DNA from: Sphingobium sp. HWE2-09
GTDB lineage: Bacteria; Pseudomonadota; Alphaproteobacteria; Sphingomonadales; Sphingomonadaceae
DNA: 64,000 bases
Reading direction: 5' to 3'
NCBI RefSeq assembly: GCF_035989265.1
Contig: NZ_JAYKZX010000003.1
Location: 1,302,001-1,366,000, forward strand
This document shows, in pieces, positions 17,977-27,703 of the stretch (positions are counted from its first letter, which is position 1; the number at the start of each line of letters is the position of its first letter). Below the pieces are notes generated by a model, which was not told the origin of the DNA, made no database searches, and worked only from the letters and a program-made list of their open reading frames with translations. Made by a program: the position numbers and the translations under genes.

Positions 17977-18966
17977 TCAGCCTCTCTTGGGAATGGCATC
18001 GTTGAAGCGGGCATCCCAGAGCGGACGCACGTCGACCGCCTTGGGCAGCAGTTTTTGCCGATAGAATAGGTCCGCGACCTGCTGCTGCGACGCGATCGCC
18101 TGGTCGGTGACCGGGCGCAGTTCATAGGACGCGCTCTTGCGCTTGAACTGATCGACCACGTATTCGCGCGGGACGCCGATATCTTTCGCGATGATCGTCG
18201 CCCATGCGTCCTGGTTCGCTGCGGCCCAGCCATAGGCTTTCTGCACGAGAGCGAGATAGTCGCCGATCAACTTCGCCTTTTCCGGATCGGCCAGTGCGTC
18301 GACATGGGCAGCGACGAGATAGTTGCCCGACAATATGCCATGGGCGGTCTTGAGGATGCGGGCGCCTTCGGTCGCGATGGCGCGCTGAATTGGGAAGCCG
18401 TAGATCGCCCAGGCGTCGAGCGCCCCTTGCGAGAAGGCGGCGGCTCCGTCGGACACGCCCATCGCCACTGGCGTGATGTCGTCGCAGCTAAGGCCGACTT
18501 CTTCTAGCATCCGGATCAGGAAATATTGCGAAGTCGTCGCGCGAACATAGCCGACGCGCTTGCCCTTGAGATCGGCGATGGTCTTCGCCTTCGATCCCTT
18601 GGGCACCAGCACCACCTGGTTATTGACGTCGCCATGGAGGACCGCGATCTGGCGGAAACTCTGGATGGTGGAGGCCGCCGCGAAGATCGGCGGGATTTCG
18701 CTCATCCCGCCATAATCGAGCGAACCGCCGTTGAGCGCTTCCACGACCAGATGGCCAGACTGGAACTCGCTATAGGTCAGGTCGAAGCCTTCGGGCTTGA
18801 TACCCGCTACCTTAAACAGGAGCCGGGAGTCCACCTCTCCCTTGCCCGTAATGGACACGCGCAATGTCGGACGGCCATCCTTGGCTTTCCCGCATCCCGC
18901 CAACAACAGGCAGGATGCGGCACCAGCGCCCATGAACAGACGGCGCGAGAGGATATCAGCGGCCAT
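17977..18966 (-). CDS. SsuA-like ABC transporter substrate-binding lipoprotein
   Basis: A 329-residue periplasmic binding protein of the sulfonate/nitrate family. The start at 18966 gives 'MAADILSRRLFMGAGAASC', with twin arginines, followed by the lipobox 'LLLAGC', so it is probably a lipoprotein. Family patterns are 'VVEALNGGSLDYGGMSEIP' and 'LDAWAIYGFPIQ'. No permease or ATPase follows, so it probably uses the SsuBC-like pair at 13.1-14.7 kb. Its start overlaps the end of a 45-codon ORF by 11 bases. Confidence 0.85.
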   Translation of the reverse strand: MAADILSRRLFMGAGAASCLLLAGCGKAKDGRPTLRVSITGKGEVDSRLLFKVAGIKPEGFDLTYSEFQSGHLVVEALNGGSLDYGGMSEIPPIFAAASTIQSFRQIAVLHGDVNNQVVLVPKGSKAKTIADLKGKRVGYVRATTSQYFLIRMLEEVGLSCDDITPVAMGVSDGAAAFSQGALDAWAIYGFPIQRAIATEGARILKTAHGILSGNYLVAAHVDALADPEKAKLIGDYLALVQKAYGWAAANQDAWATIIAKDIGVPREYVVDQFKRKSASYELRPVTDQAIASQQQVADLFYRQKLLPKAVDVRPLWDARFNDAIPKRG

Positions 18967-19093
18967 GCGCACCTTCGCGGCGCGGTTCAGGCTGCCGTTC
19001 GAACAGGACAACGTCGGGGTCGCGCAGAAATTCGCGGCGCGCCGCGACGCGCAACCGCGTCCATCGCTCGCTCAGGGAATGAAACAGGCTCAT
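18956..19093 (-). CDS. Small ORF (45 residues) heading the binding-protein operon
   Basis: A 45-codon frame beginning 'MSLFHSLSERWTRLRVAARR' and ending '...PRREGAHGR'. It is basic, with no membrane segment, and is preceded by AAAGGAAGG five bases before the ATG, one of the better ribosome binding sites in the region. Its TGA overlaps the start of the SsuA-like gene (11-base overlap), the usual sign of translational coupling. I do not recognise a family. It could be a real small protein or a leader that couples translation. Confidence 0.5.
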   Translation of the reverse strand: MSLFHSLSERWTRLRVAARREFLRDPDVVLFERQPEPRREGAHGR

Positions 19094-19188
19094 CTTGACC
19101 TTCCTTTGCAGATAGGCCTTTATCTATTTTAACAGTAGAGATATGTCCCACAAGCAATGCTGATGGAACCATTAGAAATGCTTGATCC

Positions 19189-20541
19189 GTGTTGAAGGTC
19201 GATCATGTCGCGATTGTCGGGGGTGGCTTCAGCGGCGTGTTGCTGGCGATCAACCTGTTGCGGCATGGCAATGTGCGCGTGACATTGGTGGAGCGGCGGC
19301 CCGAACGGCTGGGACGCGGTCTGGCGTACGGCGCGGCGCAAGCCGACCATATCCTCAATGTCCGCGCCGCCAATATGAGCGCGCTGCCTGACCAGCCCGG
19401 CCATTTCGTGGACTGGCTGAGCGCGCAGGGGCTGGGCCAGGAAGGCAGTTTCGCCACGCGGCGCGATTATGGCGCGTATCTCTGCGCGATGCTGGACGAG
19501 GCGCGGACGAAGGCAGGCGATCGCATCCGGATCGTCAGCGACGAAGCCATCGATCTGGTCGTGGCGGACGATGGCGCTTTCGTCTTGCTGCGATCGGGTG
19601 CGACGCTGGCGGCCGACGTCGCGGTGATCGCGCCGGGCAATCTGCCGCCGCACGACCTGCCCGCCTTTGTCGGGCTGGATCGCCCCGCCTATGTCGATGA
19701 TCCCTGGGCGACCGATATTGCCGCAGGGTTGGGACCGCAGGACAGCATCCTGCTGCTGGGCAGCGGGCTGACCGCCGTCGATTGCGCGCTGAGCCTGGAC
19801 AGCGCGGGATTCGATGGGAAGATCATCGCTCTGTCGCGTCGTGGCTTGGCGCCGCACGCCCATGCGCCCGCCCCGCCCTATGCGGTGCGCAGCGAGCGAC
19901 CGGTCGGATCGATATCCGCTCTGGTGCGGGGGCTGCGCGAACGGGCGGCGCAGATCGGCTGGCGCAATGCCGTCGATGAATTGCGGCCGTTCACCCCCGA
20001 TATGTGGCGCGCCTCGAGCGCGGACGAACGCAGTCGATTCTTGCGCCATCTGCGCCCCTATTGGGATGTGCATCGCCACCGGATCGCGCCGCAGGTCGCG
20101 CAGCGGCTGGAGGCGCTGCGCGCGCAAGGGCGGCTGGAGGTCCGGGCGGGCAAGGTGACGACCGCTGTGCGCGATGGTGATGGCCTGACCATGGGCATAC
20201 GCCCGCGCGGCGCGGCGGCGACGCAGGTGCTGAAGGTGGCGCGTGTCGTCAATTGTACCGGGCCTCTGGGCGACCTGCGCCGCGTGAGTGATCCGCTGCT
20301 GCGCAACCTCTATGATCGCGGTGCGATCCGGCCCGATCCGCTGGCGATCGGCATTGATGTCGATCGCCAATGTCATGCCATCGATGCCCATGGCGAGGCG
20401 CAGGCGCGGTTGCATGTCGTCGGCCCGATGACGCGCGGCGCGCATTGGGAAATCGTCGCCGTGCCGGACATCCGGCGACAGGTTTGGGCGCTCGCCCGCG
20501 AGATCACCAGCGCCCATTGGGTGGAAGCGGAGGGGCTGTAG
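19189..20541 (+). CDS. FAD/NAD(P)-binding oxidoreductase-like protein
   Basis: A 450-residue protein of the FAD/NAD(P)-binding type related to N-hydroxylating flavoproteins (NAD_binding_9-like). The first dinucleotide fold is '[19 protein letters not shown]'; a second motif, '[17 protein letters not shown]', lies mid-protein. '[20 protein letters not shown]' is typical of the family. The start is probably GTG at 19189 with a weak ribosome binding site. It is divergent from the small ORF/binding-protein operon across about 95 bases and may share its control. The substrate is unknown. Confidence 0.8.
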   Translation: MLKVDHVAIVGGGFSGVLLAINLLRHGNVRVTLVERRPERLGRGLAYGAAQADHILNVRAANMSALPDQPGHFVDWLSAQGLGQEGSFATRRDYGAYLCAMLDEARTKAGDRIRIVSDEAIDLVVADDGAFVLLRSGATLAADVAVIAPGNLPPHDLPAFVGLDRPAYVDDPWATDIAAGLGPQDSILLLGSGLTAVDCALSLDSAGFDGKIIALSRRGLAPHAHAPAPPYAVRSERPVGSISALVRGLRERAAQIGWRNAVDELRPFTPDMWRASSADERSRFLRHLRPYWDVHRHRIAPQVAQRLEALRAQGRLEVRAGKVTTAVRDGDGLTMGIRPRGAAATQVLKVARVVNCTGPLGDLRRVSDPLLRNLYDRGAIRPDPLAIGIDVDRQCHAIDAHGEAQARLHVVGPMTRGAHWEIVAVPDIRRQVWALAREITSAHWVEAEGL

Positions 20542-20647
20542 CGCGGACCTATTTGGTCAAATCATAAGCGACGTAGCAGTCCGCGTTGGTCCGCCTGTAT
20601 CCCCGGACCTATCCAGGATCATCATTTTTTCCTGGAAGGACGATCCC

Positions 20648-21985
20648 ATGGTTCAACAGCGGCATATCAAGCTCGGCTTCATCCTGCATGGCGTGGGCCG
20701 CACCTGGAACGACTGGCGGCATCCCGATCGCGACGTCAACGCCAGCACCGACCTTGCTCATTATCAGCGGCAGGCGGCCAGTGCGGAGCGCGGCAAGTTC
20801 GATTTCCTGTTCGTCGCCGACAGCCTGTCGATCACGGAAAAATCCAGCCCCCATTATCTCAACCGGTTCGAGCCGCTGACGATCCTGTCGGCGCTGGCCG
20901 CCACGACATCGCGCATCGGGCTGGTCGCCACGCTGACGGTCAGCTATTCCGAACCTTTCAACGTTGCGCGCCAGTTCGCCTCGCTCGATCATCTGAGCGG
21001 CGGGCGTGCGGGGTGGAATGTCGTCACCTCCTGGCTGGGCGACACTGCCGCCAATTTCAGCAAGACCGAACATCCCGCCCATGCCGTGCGCTATCGCATC
21101 GCCGGCGAATATCTGGATGTCGTCCAGGGGTTGTGGGACAGTTGGGAGGATGGCGCCCATGCCGCGGACAAGGCGACGGGCCAGTTCGTCGATCCCGACA
21201 AGCTGCACCGGCTGGATCATAAGGGCGAGTTCTTTCAGGTGCGCGGCCCGCTGAATATCAAGCGCACGCCGCAGGGCCAGCCGGTCATCTTCCAGGCGGG
21301 CGCGTCGGATGACGGCCGGAGCTTCGCCGCGCGCCGGGCGGAAGTGATCTTCACCCACGCGCCGACGCAGGAGGACGGCCAGGCCTATTATGCCGACGTG
21401 AAGGCGCGGGCCAAGGGTTTCGGGCGCGATCCCGATCAGCTCTTCATCCTGCCGGGCATCGCGCCGATCGTCGGCGACACGGACGAGGAAGCGGAAGCGC
21501 GCTATCGCGAACTGGTGGCGCTGGAATCGATCGACACCGGCCTTGGCTATCTATCACGCACCTTCAACGACCATGATTTCCGCCAATATGATCTCGACGC
21601 GCCCTTCCCCGATGTCGAACATATCGGCCTCAACAGCCAGCAGAGCGGGACGCTGCGCATCCTGTCCGAAGTCCGGGCCGAAAATCTGACCTTGCGGCAG
21701 GTGGCGGAACGGCTGGCGACCCCGCGCGGCGCGTTCGTTGGGACGCCCGAAACGGTGGCGGACCGGTTGCAGGCCTGGTTCGAAAGCGGCGCGGCGGACG
21801 GCTTCGTCATCTTCGAACCGTTGCCGGGGCAGCTTGACCTGTTCGTGAACAAGGTGGTGCCGATCCTGCAGGCGCGCGGCCTGTTCCGCACCGATTATGA
21901 GGGCGCGACCTTCCGCGATCATCTGGGCCTGCCGGTGCCGGACAATCGCTACAGCGTGGCGCGATCGGAGAAGAGCGCCGCTTGA
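20648..21985 (+). CDS. Second NtaA/SnaA/DszA-family monooxygenase
   Basis: A 445-residue FMNH2-dependent luciferase-fold monooxygenase, clearly related to the one at 3.3-4.6 kb. Shared blocks include '[18 protein letters not shown]' and '[15 protein letters not shown]'. GGAAGGA precedes the ATG by seven bases. The two copies differ enough to suggest different substrates. It lies in the forward block downstream of the FAD/NAD(P) protein; a reductase role for that neighbour is possible but not supported by motifs. Confidence 0.88.
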   Translation: MVQQRHIKLGFILHGVGRTWNDWRHPDRDVNASTDLAHYQRQAASAERGKFDFLFVADSLSITEKSSPHYLNRFEPLTILSALAATTSRIGLVATLTVSYSEPFNVARQFASLDHLSGGRAGWNVVTSWLGDTAANFSKTEHPAHAVRYRIAGEYLDVVQGLWDSWEDGAHAADKATGQFVDPDKLHRLDHKGEFFQVRGPLNIKRTPQGQPVIFQAGASDDGRSFAARRAEVIFTHAPTQEDGQAYYADVKARAKGFGRDPDQLFILPGIAPIVGDTDEEAEARYRELVALESIDTGLGYLSRTFNDHDFRQYDLDAPFPDVEHIGLNSQQSGTLRILSEVRAENLTLRQVAERLATPRGAFVGTPETVADRLQAWFESGAADGFVIFEPLPGQLDLFVNKVVPILQARGLFRTDYEGATFRDHLGLPVPDNRYSVARSEKSAA

Positions 21986-22170
21986 CCCGGGGGATGTCGG
22001 CGGGCTGATGTCATCGGACCGACGATCCGTTGCCCGCCCTGCGAGCAATGAGCGCACGTACGTTGCGTCGCACGACGACCATCCGAACACATGATGTCTG
22101 TAACCGCCTATCTAACGATCATCGCCCGCGGGTGATTGCATCCATAGATCGCGCGCAAAAGGGATACATC

Positions 22171-23028
22171 ATGTCGGATATGGTCATGCCGCGCCGCAGC
22201 GCATTGGGGCTTTTGGGTGGACTGGCGACCGCCGTCGCAGCGCCGCGTGGCGCGACGGCGGCGACCGGGTCGATACCGGGTTACGACACGCCCGAAGGCA
22301 AGCTGCGGGCGCTGATCATGATGCGCGGCGCGCTGGACGATCGACTGGTCATCTACTGGCTGCGCAGCCAATATTTCGGCCTGGCCGACGGCGCCATCAC
22401 ACCGATGCTGGGCATGGTGAGCGCGTCCTTCTCCCGTTACCGCCCGCATAAGGATGGCGGCTATATCGCGGCGCGGGGTGAAGCGGCCTATTTTACCGAT
22501 TTTCAAAACATCGACGTCCAATCGTCCGTCCGCAACCCCTATACCGGGCAAATGATGCAGACGCCCGAGCGCAGTCCCCACCCCAGCCCCGTGCGCATCC
22601 AGGCGGACTCGACCATTAGCGTGGCCGAAGGCGCCGGGCTGCAATTCAGGAATGTGGTGGAAAATGTCGAGATCGTCGGCGGGGACGTGCTGCTGAACGA
22701 ACGCAGCATGTCGACTTTGCCAATCCCCGGCGGCAAGCCGTCGCTCTATAACGAGATCGTCACCTACCGCGCCAAGGCGGCGGACATGGCGAACCCGGCC
22801 GTAAAGCGACCGGTCTGCACTACCAGCGTCACCACCACCATAAGCTGGCGATCCTGGATGGGCATGGGCGATCGTCCCGGCCATATATTGGCGGTCGGCG
22901 TGGGCGGGTTCGTTTCCTCCATCGACCAGTTGCCGCCAAGCTGGATCGAGGCGACGTCCCGGCTTCATCCCGATCTGCTCAAAGACCCGGTCGCCTATCT
23001 GGCGCCGGTGTGGAATGGCATGGGCTGA
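22171..23028 (+). CDS. DUF1838 family protein with Tat-like signal
   Basis: A 285-residue secreted protein. The N-terminus 'MVMPRRSALGLLGGLATAVA' is a twin-arginine-type signal followed by 'APRGATAATG'. The body has the DUF1838 pattern: 'GSIPGYDTPEGKLRALIMMR' and, later, 'WRSWMGMGDRPGHILAVGVG'. DUF1838 proteins have no established function. The start at 22171 is chosen because it begins the signal peptide. It is 149 bases before the alpha/beta hydrolase, which also appears Tat-exported, so they may act together in the periplasm. Confidence 0.8.
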   Translation: MSDMVMPRRSALGLLGGLATAVAAPRGATAATGSIPGYDTPEGKLRALIMMRGALDDRLVIYWLRSQYFGLADGAITPMLGMVSASFSRYRPHKDGGYIAARGEAAYFTDFQNIDVQSSVRNPYTGQMMQTPERSPHPSPVRIQADSTISVAEGAGLQFRNVVENVEIVGGDVLLNERSMSTLPIPGGKPSLYNEIVTYRAKAADMANPAVKRPVCTTSVTTTISWRSWMGMGDRPGHILAVGVGGFVSSIDQLPPSWIEATSRLHPDLLKDPVAYLAPVWNGMG

Positions 23029-23176
23029 ATATCCGGCGGGCTGGTTCCACTGGCCGGTCCGTGTCGGAGAGTGTCTCCATTTTATCCACCCAGCGATAAT
23101 CGGCGCAAGAAACGTGCGCGGGCTGACAATCTGTGCCGACATGCGGGCAAGTTGCCACGCGCATGAGGAACAGGAT

Positions 23177-24103
23177 GTGACCGCCCAAATGCCCGATCGT
23201 CGCCAGATGTTGTTCGGCCTTGCTGCCGTGGGGCTGGCGCTAACCGAGACGTCCGCCGAAGCGGCCATCACGGCCGCCCCACCGGTGGCTGGCGGTGCTG
23301 CGGCGAACAGCCTTCAGCATGATATGCAGCCGTGCCGATTTGGCGCGATCCACTATCGCTTCGTCAAGCCTGCGCGACCCACCAAGGCTGTGCCAATGCT
23401 CTGCCTGCATGCGTCACCGGCATCGGCGATCGGTTTTGCCGATTTCCTGCCGTTGATGGGCACGGACCGACTGGCGATCGCGCCCGACAATCCCGGCTTT
23501 GGCCTGTCGGATCGGCCATCGACGCCATCGACCATCGCCGACTTTGCCGGGGCGATCTGGGACTTGATGGACGGATTGAAGATAAAGACAGTCGATCTGG
23601 TCGGCAGCAATACCGGATCGGCAACGGCGGTGGAAATGGCATTGCAGCGGCCCGCTGCCGTCCGCCGCATCGTGCTGCATACCGCGCCGATGTTCACGCC
23701 GCAGGAGGTGGCCGGTTATCAGAGCCGGTTGTCGACATCCGCCTCGCCTGATCTGGAAGCGGCGGCGGCCAGCCTGCCGGAACGGTGGAAGAAGTTCGCG
23801 CCATTACGCGTAGGATTGAGCGACGACGTGGCGTGGCAGCTTTTCTGGGAAATGAACCGCGATCCCATCCATCGAAGCTGGGGGCATGACGCCGCGTTCG
23901 CTTATGATTTTGCAGGAGCGCTGCGTCAGGTGCGGCATCCTGTGCTGATCCTCAATCCGCAGGACGGCATGTCTGCCGTCACGGCGCGCGCGAAGGGTGT
24001 CCGGCCTAATATCGCGGTGATGGACCTGCCCTGGTCCGGCTACCCGTTCACCACCCATGCCGTCGAGACGGCCGGTTTGATCCGCCAGCATCTGGACGCT
24101 TGA
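23177..24103 (+). CDS. Alpha/beta-fold hydrolase, Tat-like signal, altered nucleophile site
   Basis: A 308-residue alpha/beta hydrolase. The start is probably GTG at 23177, with GAGGAAC upstream; an ATG at 23189 is possible. 'PDRRQMLFGLAAVGLAL' is a twin-arginine-like signal. The nucleophile elbow reads 'DLVGSNTGSATAVEMA', placing Asn where Ser (or Asp in haloalkane dehalogenases) normally sits. 'APDNPGFGLSDRP' is the usual oxyanion-side motif. A late 'TTHAVETAG' could supply the His. It may not be a classical hydrolase. Confidence 0.8.
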   Translation: MTAQMPDRRQMLFGLAAVGLALTETSAEAAITAAPPVAGGAAANSLQHDMQPCRFGAIHYRFVKPARPTKAVPMLCLHASPASAIGFADFLPLMGTDRLAIAPDNPGFGLSDRPSTPSTIADFAGAIWDLMDGLKIKTVDLVGSNTGSATAVEMALQRPAAVRRIVLHTAPMFTPQEVAGYQSRLSTSASPDLEAAAASLPERWKKFAPLRVGLSDDVAWQLFWEMNRDPIHRSWGHDAAFAYDFAGALRQVRHPVLILNPQDGMSAVTARAKGVRPNIAVMDLPWSGYPFTTHAVETAGLIRQHLDA

Positions 24104-24155
24104 TCGGGTCGGCAGCTTTTTTGCCGGGCAAGCATGTACGACGACGGGAGCTTCC

Positions 24156-25169
24156 ATGACGGGCGACGATAAGATGGCACGGCCTTTGGGCATCGCGGTG
24201 ATCGGTTGCGGCCGGATCGCGCCGATGCATATCAAGGCCATAACCCGCCATCCCGGCTTGCTGCGCCTGGTTGCCGTGGTGGACCCTGACCCGGACCAGG
24301 CGGCGAAGGTCGCGCAGGAACATGGCGCGCTGCACGCGTTGACATCGCTGGACGCGGCGCTGGCGCTCGATGCGGTAGAGGCCGTGGTGATCTGCACGCC
24401 CAACGTGCTCCATGCCGCGCAGGTGGAGCAGGCGTTGAAGGCGGGTCGGCACGTGCTGGTCGAAAAGCCCTTTGCCGAAACGGTAGAGGATGCCCAACAT
24501 ATCGCCGCCATCGCTGAGGAAACCGGCCTGATCCTGGCGGCGGGCCATACATTTCGTCATGTGGAGGCGGTGCGGACCTTTCAGGACCGCCGCGCGGAAT
24601 TTGGCCGATTGCGCGCCGTCAATATCGCCATGTGCGTATTTTGGGACGGGCCGCAGGCGCCATGGTGGGCGACGCGTACGCGGGACGAAGGGCTGGTGCT
24701 CAGCCTGTTCGCGCCGCACGCGATCGATTTTCTGCAACTCGTCGTGGGCGAGGTCGATCCGCTGCGTATCCATGTGGAAGCCGCGCGCCATCAATCCGGC
24801 TGGCAGGCTGAGGATGAAGCGATGATCCTGCTGCGCTATCCCGACGATGTGCTGGCGTCGATCCACGTGTCCTATAATCAAAAGGCGACCATGAACCGCA
24901 AAACCGTCCATTTCGACCATGCGACCATCTGCATCGACAATGGCGACGAACTGCGGATCGAAGGCGCACCGATCGTGGTGCCATCGCGCGAGGGGGCCAA
25001 GGACGCGGCGCTCTTCAACGATGGCATCTCGCATTATTTCGAGACGCAGATGCTGGAGTTCGTCGCTGCCGTGCGCGGCCTGCCCAATCGCAGCGTCCTG
25101 CACGCAGATGCGGTGCGGCAGACGCGCCTTAATCGCGCGATCGTCGCGGCCGCGGGGTGGGACGCATGA
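24156..25169 (+). CDS. Gfo/Idh/MocA-family oxidoreductase
   Basis: A 337-residue NAD(P)-dependent sugar or polyol dehydrogenase-like enzyme. The Rossmann motif is 'AVIGCGRIAPMH' and the catalytic-lysine motif 'VLVEKPFAETVEDAQ' lies around residue 105. GGGAG precedes the ATG. It overlaps the following transporter as ATGA, so the transporter probably imports its substrate or a precursor. The substrate cannot be predicted from sequence. Confidence 0.9.
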   Translation: MTGDDKMARPLGIAVIGCGRIAPMHIKAITRHPGLLRLVAVVDPDPDQAAKVAQEHGALHALTSLDAALALDAVEAVVICTPNVLHAAQVEQALKAGRHVLVEKPFAETVEDAQHIAAIAEETGLILAAGHTFRHVEAVRTFQDRRAEFGRLRAVNIAMCVFWDGPQAPWWATRTRDEGLVLSLFAPHAIDFLQLVVGEVDPLRIHVEAARHQSGWQAEDEAMILLRYPDDVLASIHVSYNQKATMNRKTVHFDHATICIDNGDELRIEGAPIVVPSREGAKDAALFNDGISHYFETQMLEFVAAVRGLPNRSVLHADAVRQTRLNRAIVAAAGWDA

Positions 25170-26494
25170 TCGCGGCCGCTGCGCCCCTCTCCACCCGCGT
25201 CAAGGCGCTCTACGGCATGGGCCAGATCGGCAACCAGCTGTTCCGTGACGCGCCCATGATCCTGCTGCTCTATTATCTGTCGAGCATCATTGGCATTCCG
25301 CCGGTCGTCGCGGGCGCCGCGATCTTCATGCCCAAGGTCATTGTTGGCGCGCTGAGCGACGTGACGATCGGCATCGTGTCGGATCGCAATCTCTATCGTT
25401 TCGCGCGACGGCGCTGGTTGCTGGTCGGTGCAACGCTGGCGCCGCTGGCGATGGTGGCGATATTCTTCGTGCCCGATACCGGCATAGGCCTTCAGGTCGC
25501 CTATGTGGTGCTGGCGTTCAGCTTCTACATGATCGTCTTTTCCAGTTTTTCGGTGCCGTTTCTGGCGCATTTTTCCGAAATCAGCAGCGACCCGCAGGAG
25601 CGCACCGTGCTGATGGCGTGGAAACATGCGTGGACCGGGACGGGTCTGTTGCTTGGGTCTGCGCTGACGCCCTGGATCATCCATGAACTGGGCGGCGACC
25701 GCCGCGCCTATATCATGGGGGCTGGGCTGCTGGGCGTGATCGCGGCGCTCAGCCTGATTACCGCCTGGAGCGCCGTGCGCAGGATCAGGGTCGTCGCGCC
25801 GGTCGACCGTACGCTGTCGCTGGCGGCATTTGCTGCGACATTGGCGTTCAGGCCGTTTCGTATCCTGTGCTGTTCGGCCGTCGCGATGACGGTGGCGGCG
25901 GGGACATGCTCCGCGGCCATGGCCTTCTTCATCACCTATAATATGGGCCGCACCGATGCGCTGGTTCAGTTGGGCATTCTGGTCGCCATTGCGGGCGTCG
26001 TGGTGCTGGTCGTATCGCCCTTCTGGGTGCTGGTCGCCCGGCTGCTGGGCAAGCGTAATAGCTATGTCGTCGCGGCGATCGGCCATGCGCTGACGCTGAT
26101 CGTCTGGGCCAATGCCGGGAGCGGCCCCATTTGGGTGACCTATGTCTGTTCGGGCTTTGTGGGGCTGTTCAATTCGGGATGGGGGCTGATCGCGCTGTCG
26201 CTGCTGACCGACACGATGGCCAAGGCGTGTGACGAAACCGGCCGCGATACGGCAGGCTCCTTCGCAGCGATCTGGTCCATCATCGAAAAGGCGGGCATCG
26301 CGCTGGGCGGCACATTGGTGGTGAGCGGCATTTTGGCGGTCGGCGGTTTCAACGCGGCGGCGGCCAAGCAGGGCATAGCCCAAAGCGCCGGCGCGATCGA
26401 TGCGATCCGCTATGCGTTCGGGATCGTGCCTGCGACGTTGATCCTCATTGCCGCCTTCATCATTTGGCGCTTCGTGCCATCGCACAAGGCATAG
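25166..26494 (+). CDS. GPH/MFS-type sugar:cation symporter-like permease
   Basis: A 442-residue inner-membrane transporter with about 12 predicted helices. The N-terminus 'LYGMGQIGNQLFRDAPMILL' and 'LSDVTIGIVSDRNLYRFARR' are typical of the glycoside-pentoside-hexuronide branch of the major facilitator superfamily. The ATG at 25166 overlaps the oxidoreductase stop (ATGA). Coupling suggests uptake of a sugar-like or aglycone substrate for that enzyme. It is convergent with the DUF3253 gene, four bases away. Confidence 0.87.
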   Translation: MIAAAAPLSTRVKALYGMGQIGNQLFRDAPMILLLYYLSSIIGIPPVVAGAAIFMPKVIVGALSDVTIGIVSDRNLYRFARRRWLLVGATLAPLAMVAIFFVPDTGIGLQVAYVVLAFSFYMIVFSSFSVPFLAHFSEISSDPQERTVLMAWKHAWTGTGLLLGSALTPWIIHELGGDRRAYIMGAGLLGVIAALSLITAWSAVRRIRVVAPVDRTLSLAAFAATLAFRPFRILCCSAVAMTVAAGTCSAAMAFFITYNMGRTDALVQLGILVAIAGVVVLVVSPFWVLVARLLGKRNSYVVAAIGHALTLIVWANAGSGPIWVTYVCSGFVGLFNSGWGLIALSLLTDTMAKACDETGRDTAGSFAAIWSIIEKAGIALGGTLVVSGILAVGGFNAAAAKQGIAQSAGAIDAIRYAFGIVPATLILIAAFIIWRFVPSHKA

Positions 26495-26498
26495 CGGG

Positions 26499-26774
26499 TC
26501 AGATACCGACAACACGACTGATCCGATAGGGACCGGCCCGCTCGGTCAGCGGCTCTTTCTTCCAACTAAGGCTGACCAGCCCCTCCGACAGCAACTGATC
26601 GACGGCGGCGTGGACGGTTGGCATGGCGCTGCGCCAGTCGTCCTTCTGTGAAGCACCGTCGGCGGCGACCAGCGCTCTTGCCGCTTCGCTGGGACAGATC
26701 GTCGCGTCTGCCGATCGGCTATCCAGCAACGTCATGATGGCGCGGCGGGCCATGGTGTCAGATGGCATCGTCAT
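26499..26774 (-). CDS. DUF3253 family protein
   Basis: A 91-residue cytoplasmic protein with the DUF3253 pattern: 'ATICPSEAARAL', 'DDWRSAMPTVHAAVDQLLS', and the C-terminal 'GPYRISRV'. The arrangement of helices suggests a small winged-helix-like fold, but no function is known. Another ATG two codons in would also serve. It is convergent with the transporter gene and does not belong to an obvious operon. Confidence 0.75.
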   Translation of the reverse strand: MTMPSDTMARRAIMTLLDSRSADATICPSEAARALVAADGASQKDDWRSAMPTVHAAVDQLLSEGLVSLSWKKEPLTERAGPYRISRVVGI

Positions 26775-26930
26775 TTTTGTTGGTCCGCGTTCAAAGTATT
26801 CAATCCCAACGCCCGGGATGGCATCCTGGCCCCGATAGCGAACCGACGGACCTACCTTGCCTCTGAATTTTGGAACGCACGATCCCGGCCATGGTTGGTC
26901 CTATGGCGGTAACCAAAGGAGATGACCGGG

Positions 26931-27365
26931 ATGTTCAACAGCGATGACGATTTCGCCTTCGAAGCCTTGGCGGACGCGCTGGCGGATGCATCCAGCCTGC
27001 ATCGGCGGGGCGCCAAGGTGGCGGACGATCCGGATCTGCGCGACCGGCTGAACCGGCGGGCGGACCGGCTGGAACGGCTTGGTCTGGAATTGGGGCGGGA
27101 GGAACCGGACGCATCCGGGTCGCTGGTGCGGATGATCGATCGGGCCAGATTGTCGATCGATCGCCTGTTCGACGATGATGATGAAGCGGCGGCCCGAGCC
27201 AGCCAGGACTCCAAATCGCGCCTTCTACAGATCATCGACAGCCATTTGCGCAATCCCGAATTATCGGCCGAAGCGCAGGACATATTGCAGGATGTGCGCG
27301 GACAGATCACCAGCGGTCGGCCGGTGTCGAGCGAGGAAGAGGGATTGTCGCGGCTGCCCGATTAG
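26931..27365 (+). CDS. Small helical protein, PA2169/DUF2383-like
   Basis: A 144-residue, highly charged, all-helical protein with no signal peptide. The pattern 'DPDLRDRLNRRADRLERLGLEL' followed by a Gly/Ser break, then 'SHLRNPELSAEAQDILQDV', recalls the four-helix bundle of the PA2169/DUF2383 group. AAAGGAG supports the ATG at 26931; an ATG at 26922 overlaps that site. Its stop overlaps the end of the convergent mrpG gene by four bases. Function is unknown; a stress role is often assumed for the group. Confidence 0.65.
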   Translation: MFNSDDDFAFEALADALADASSLHRRGAKVADDPDLRDRLNRRADRLERLGLELGREEPDASGSLVRMIDRARLSIDRLFDDDDEAAARASQDSKSRLLQIIDSHLRNPELSAEAQDILQDVRGQITSGRPVSSEEEGLSRLPD

Positions 27366-27703
27366 GGCGTTTTCGGCTCTTTCGTGCGGTCCAGATGCTG
27401 GTCGAGCGGATCGTCCTTGATCCCTTTCAAAGCCGTACCCGAAATATAGGTCGCCCGCCCCAGCAGCTGTGCGCCCAGCGGGAGCGTCAGCAGCAGGAAG
27501 AGCAGCGTGAGCAACCCCTTGGCGCTGGCGTCGACTTTCCCAGATAGGATCGCGCCGACCAGCATCAGGGCGGTGCCCATCGTCCCGGCCTTGGCCGCGC
27601 TGTGCAGGCGCTGGAGCGGATCGGGCAAGCGGATTACGCCAATGGCGGCGACCAGCAGGAAGGCAGCGCCCAGCGCCATCAGCAGCATCGCAAAGATTGT
27701 CAT
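27362..27703 (-). CDS. mrpG: Mrp Na+/H+ antiporter subunit G
   Basis: A 113-residue inner-membrane subunit with three predicted helices. 'LLVAAIGVIRLPDPLQRLHSAAK' is the family hallmark. It is the last gene of the six-gene Mrp operon. Its ATG overlaps the mrpF stop (ATGA), and its TAA overlaps the TAG of the convergent gene. The complex exports Na+ or K+ in exchange for protons. Confidence 0.9.
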   Translation of the reverse strand: MTIFAMLLMALGAAFLLVAAIGVIRLPDPLQRLHSAAKAGTMGTALMLVGAILSGKVDASAKGLLTLLFLLLTLPLGAQLLGRATYISGTALKGIKDDPLDQHLDRTKEPKTP

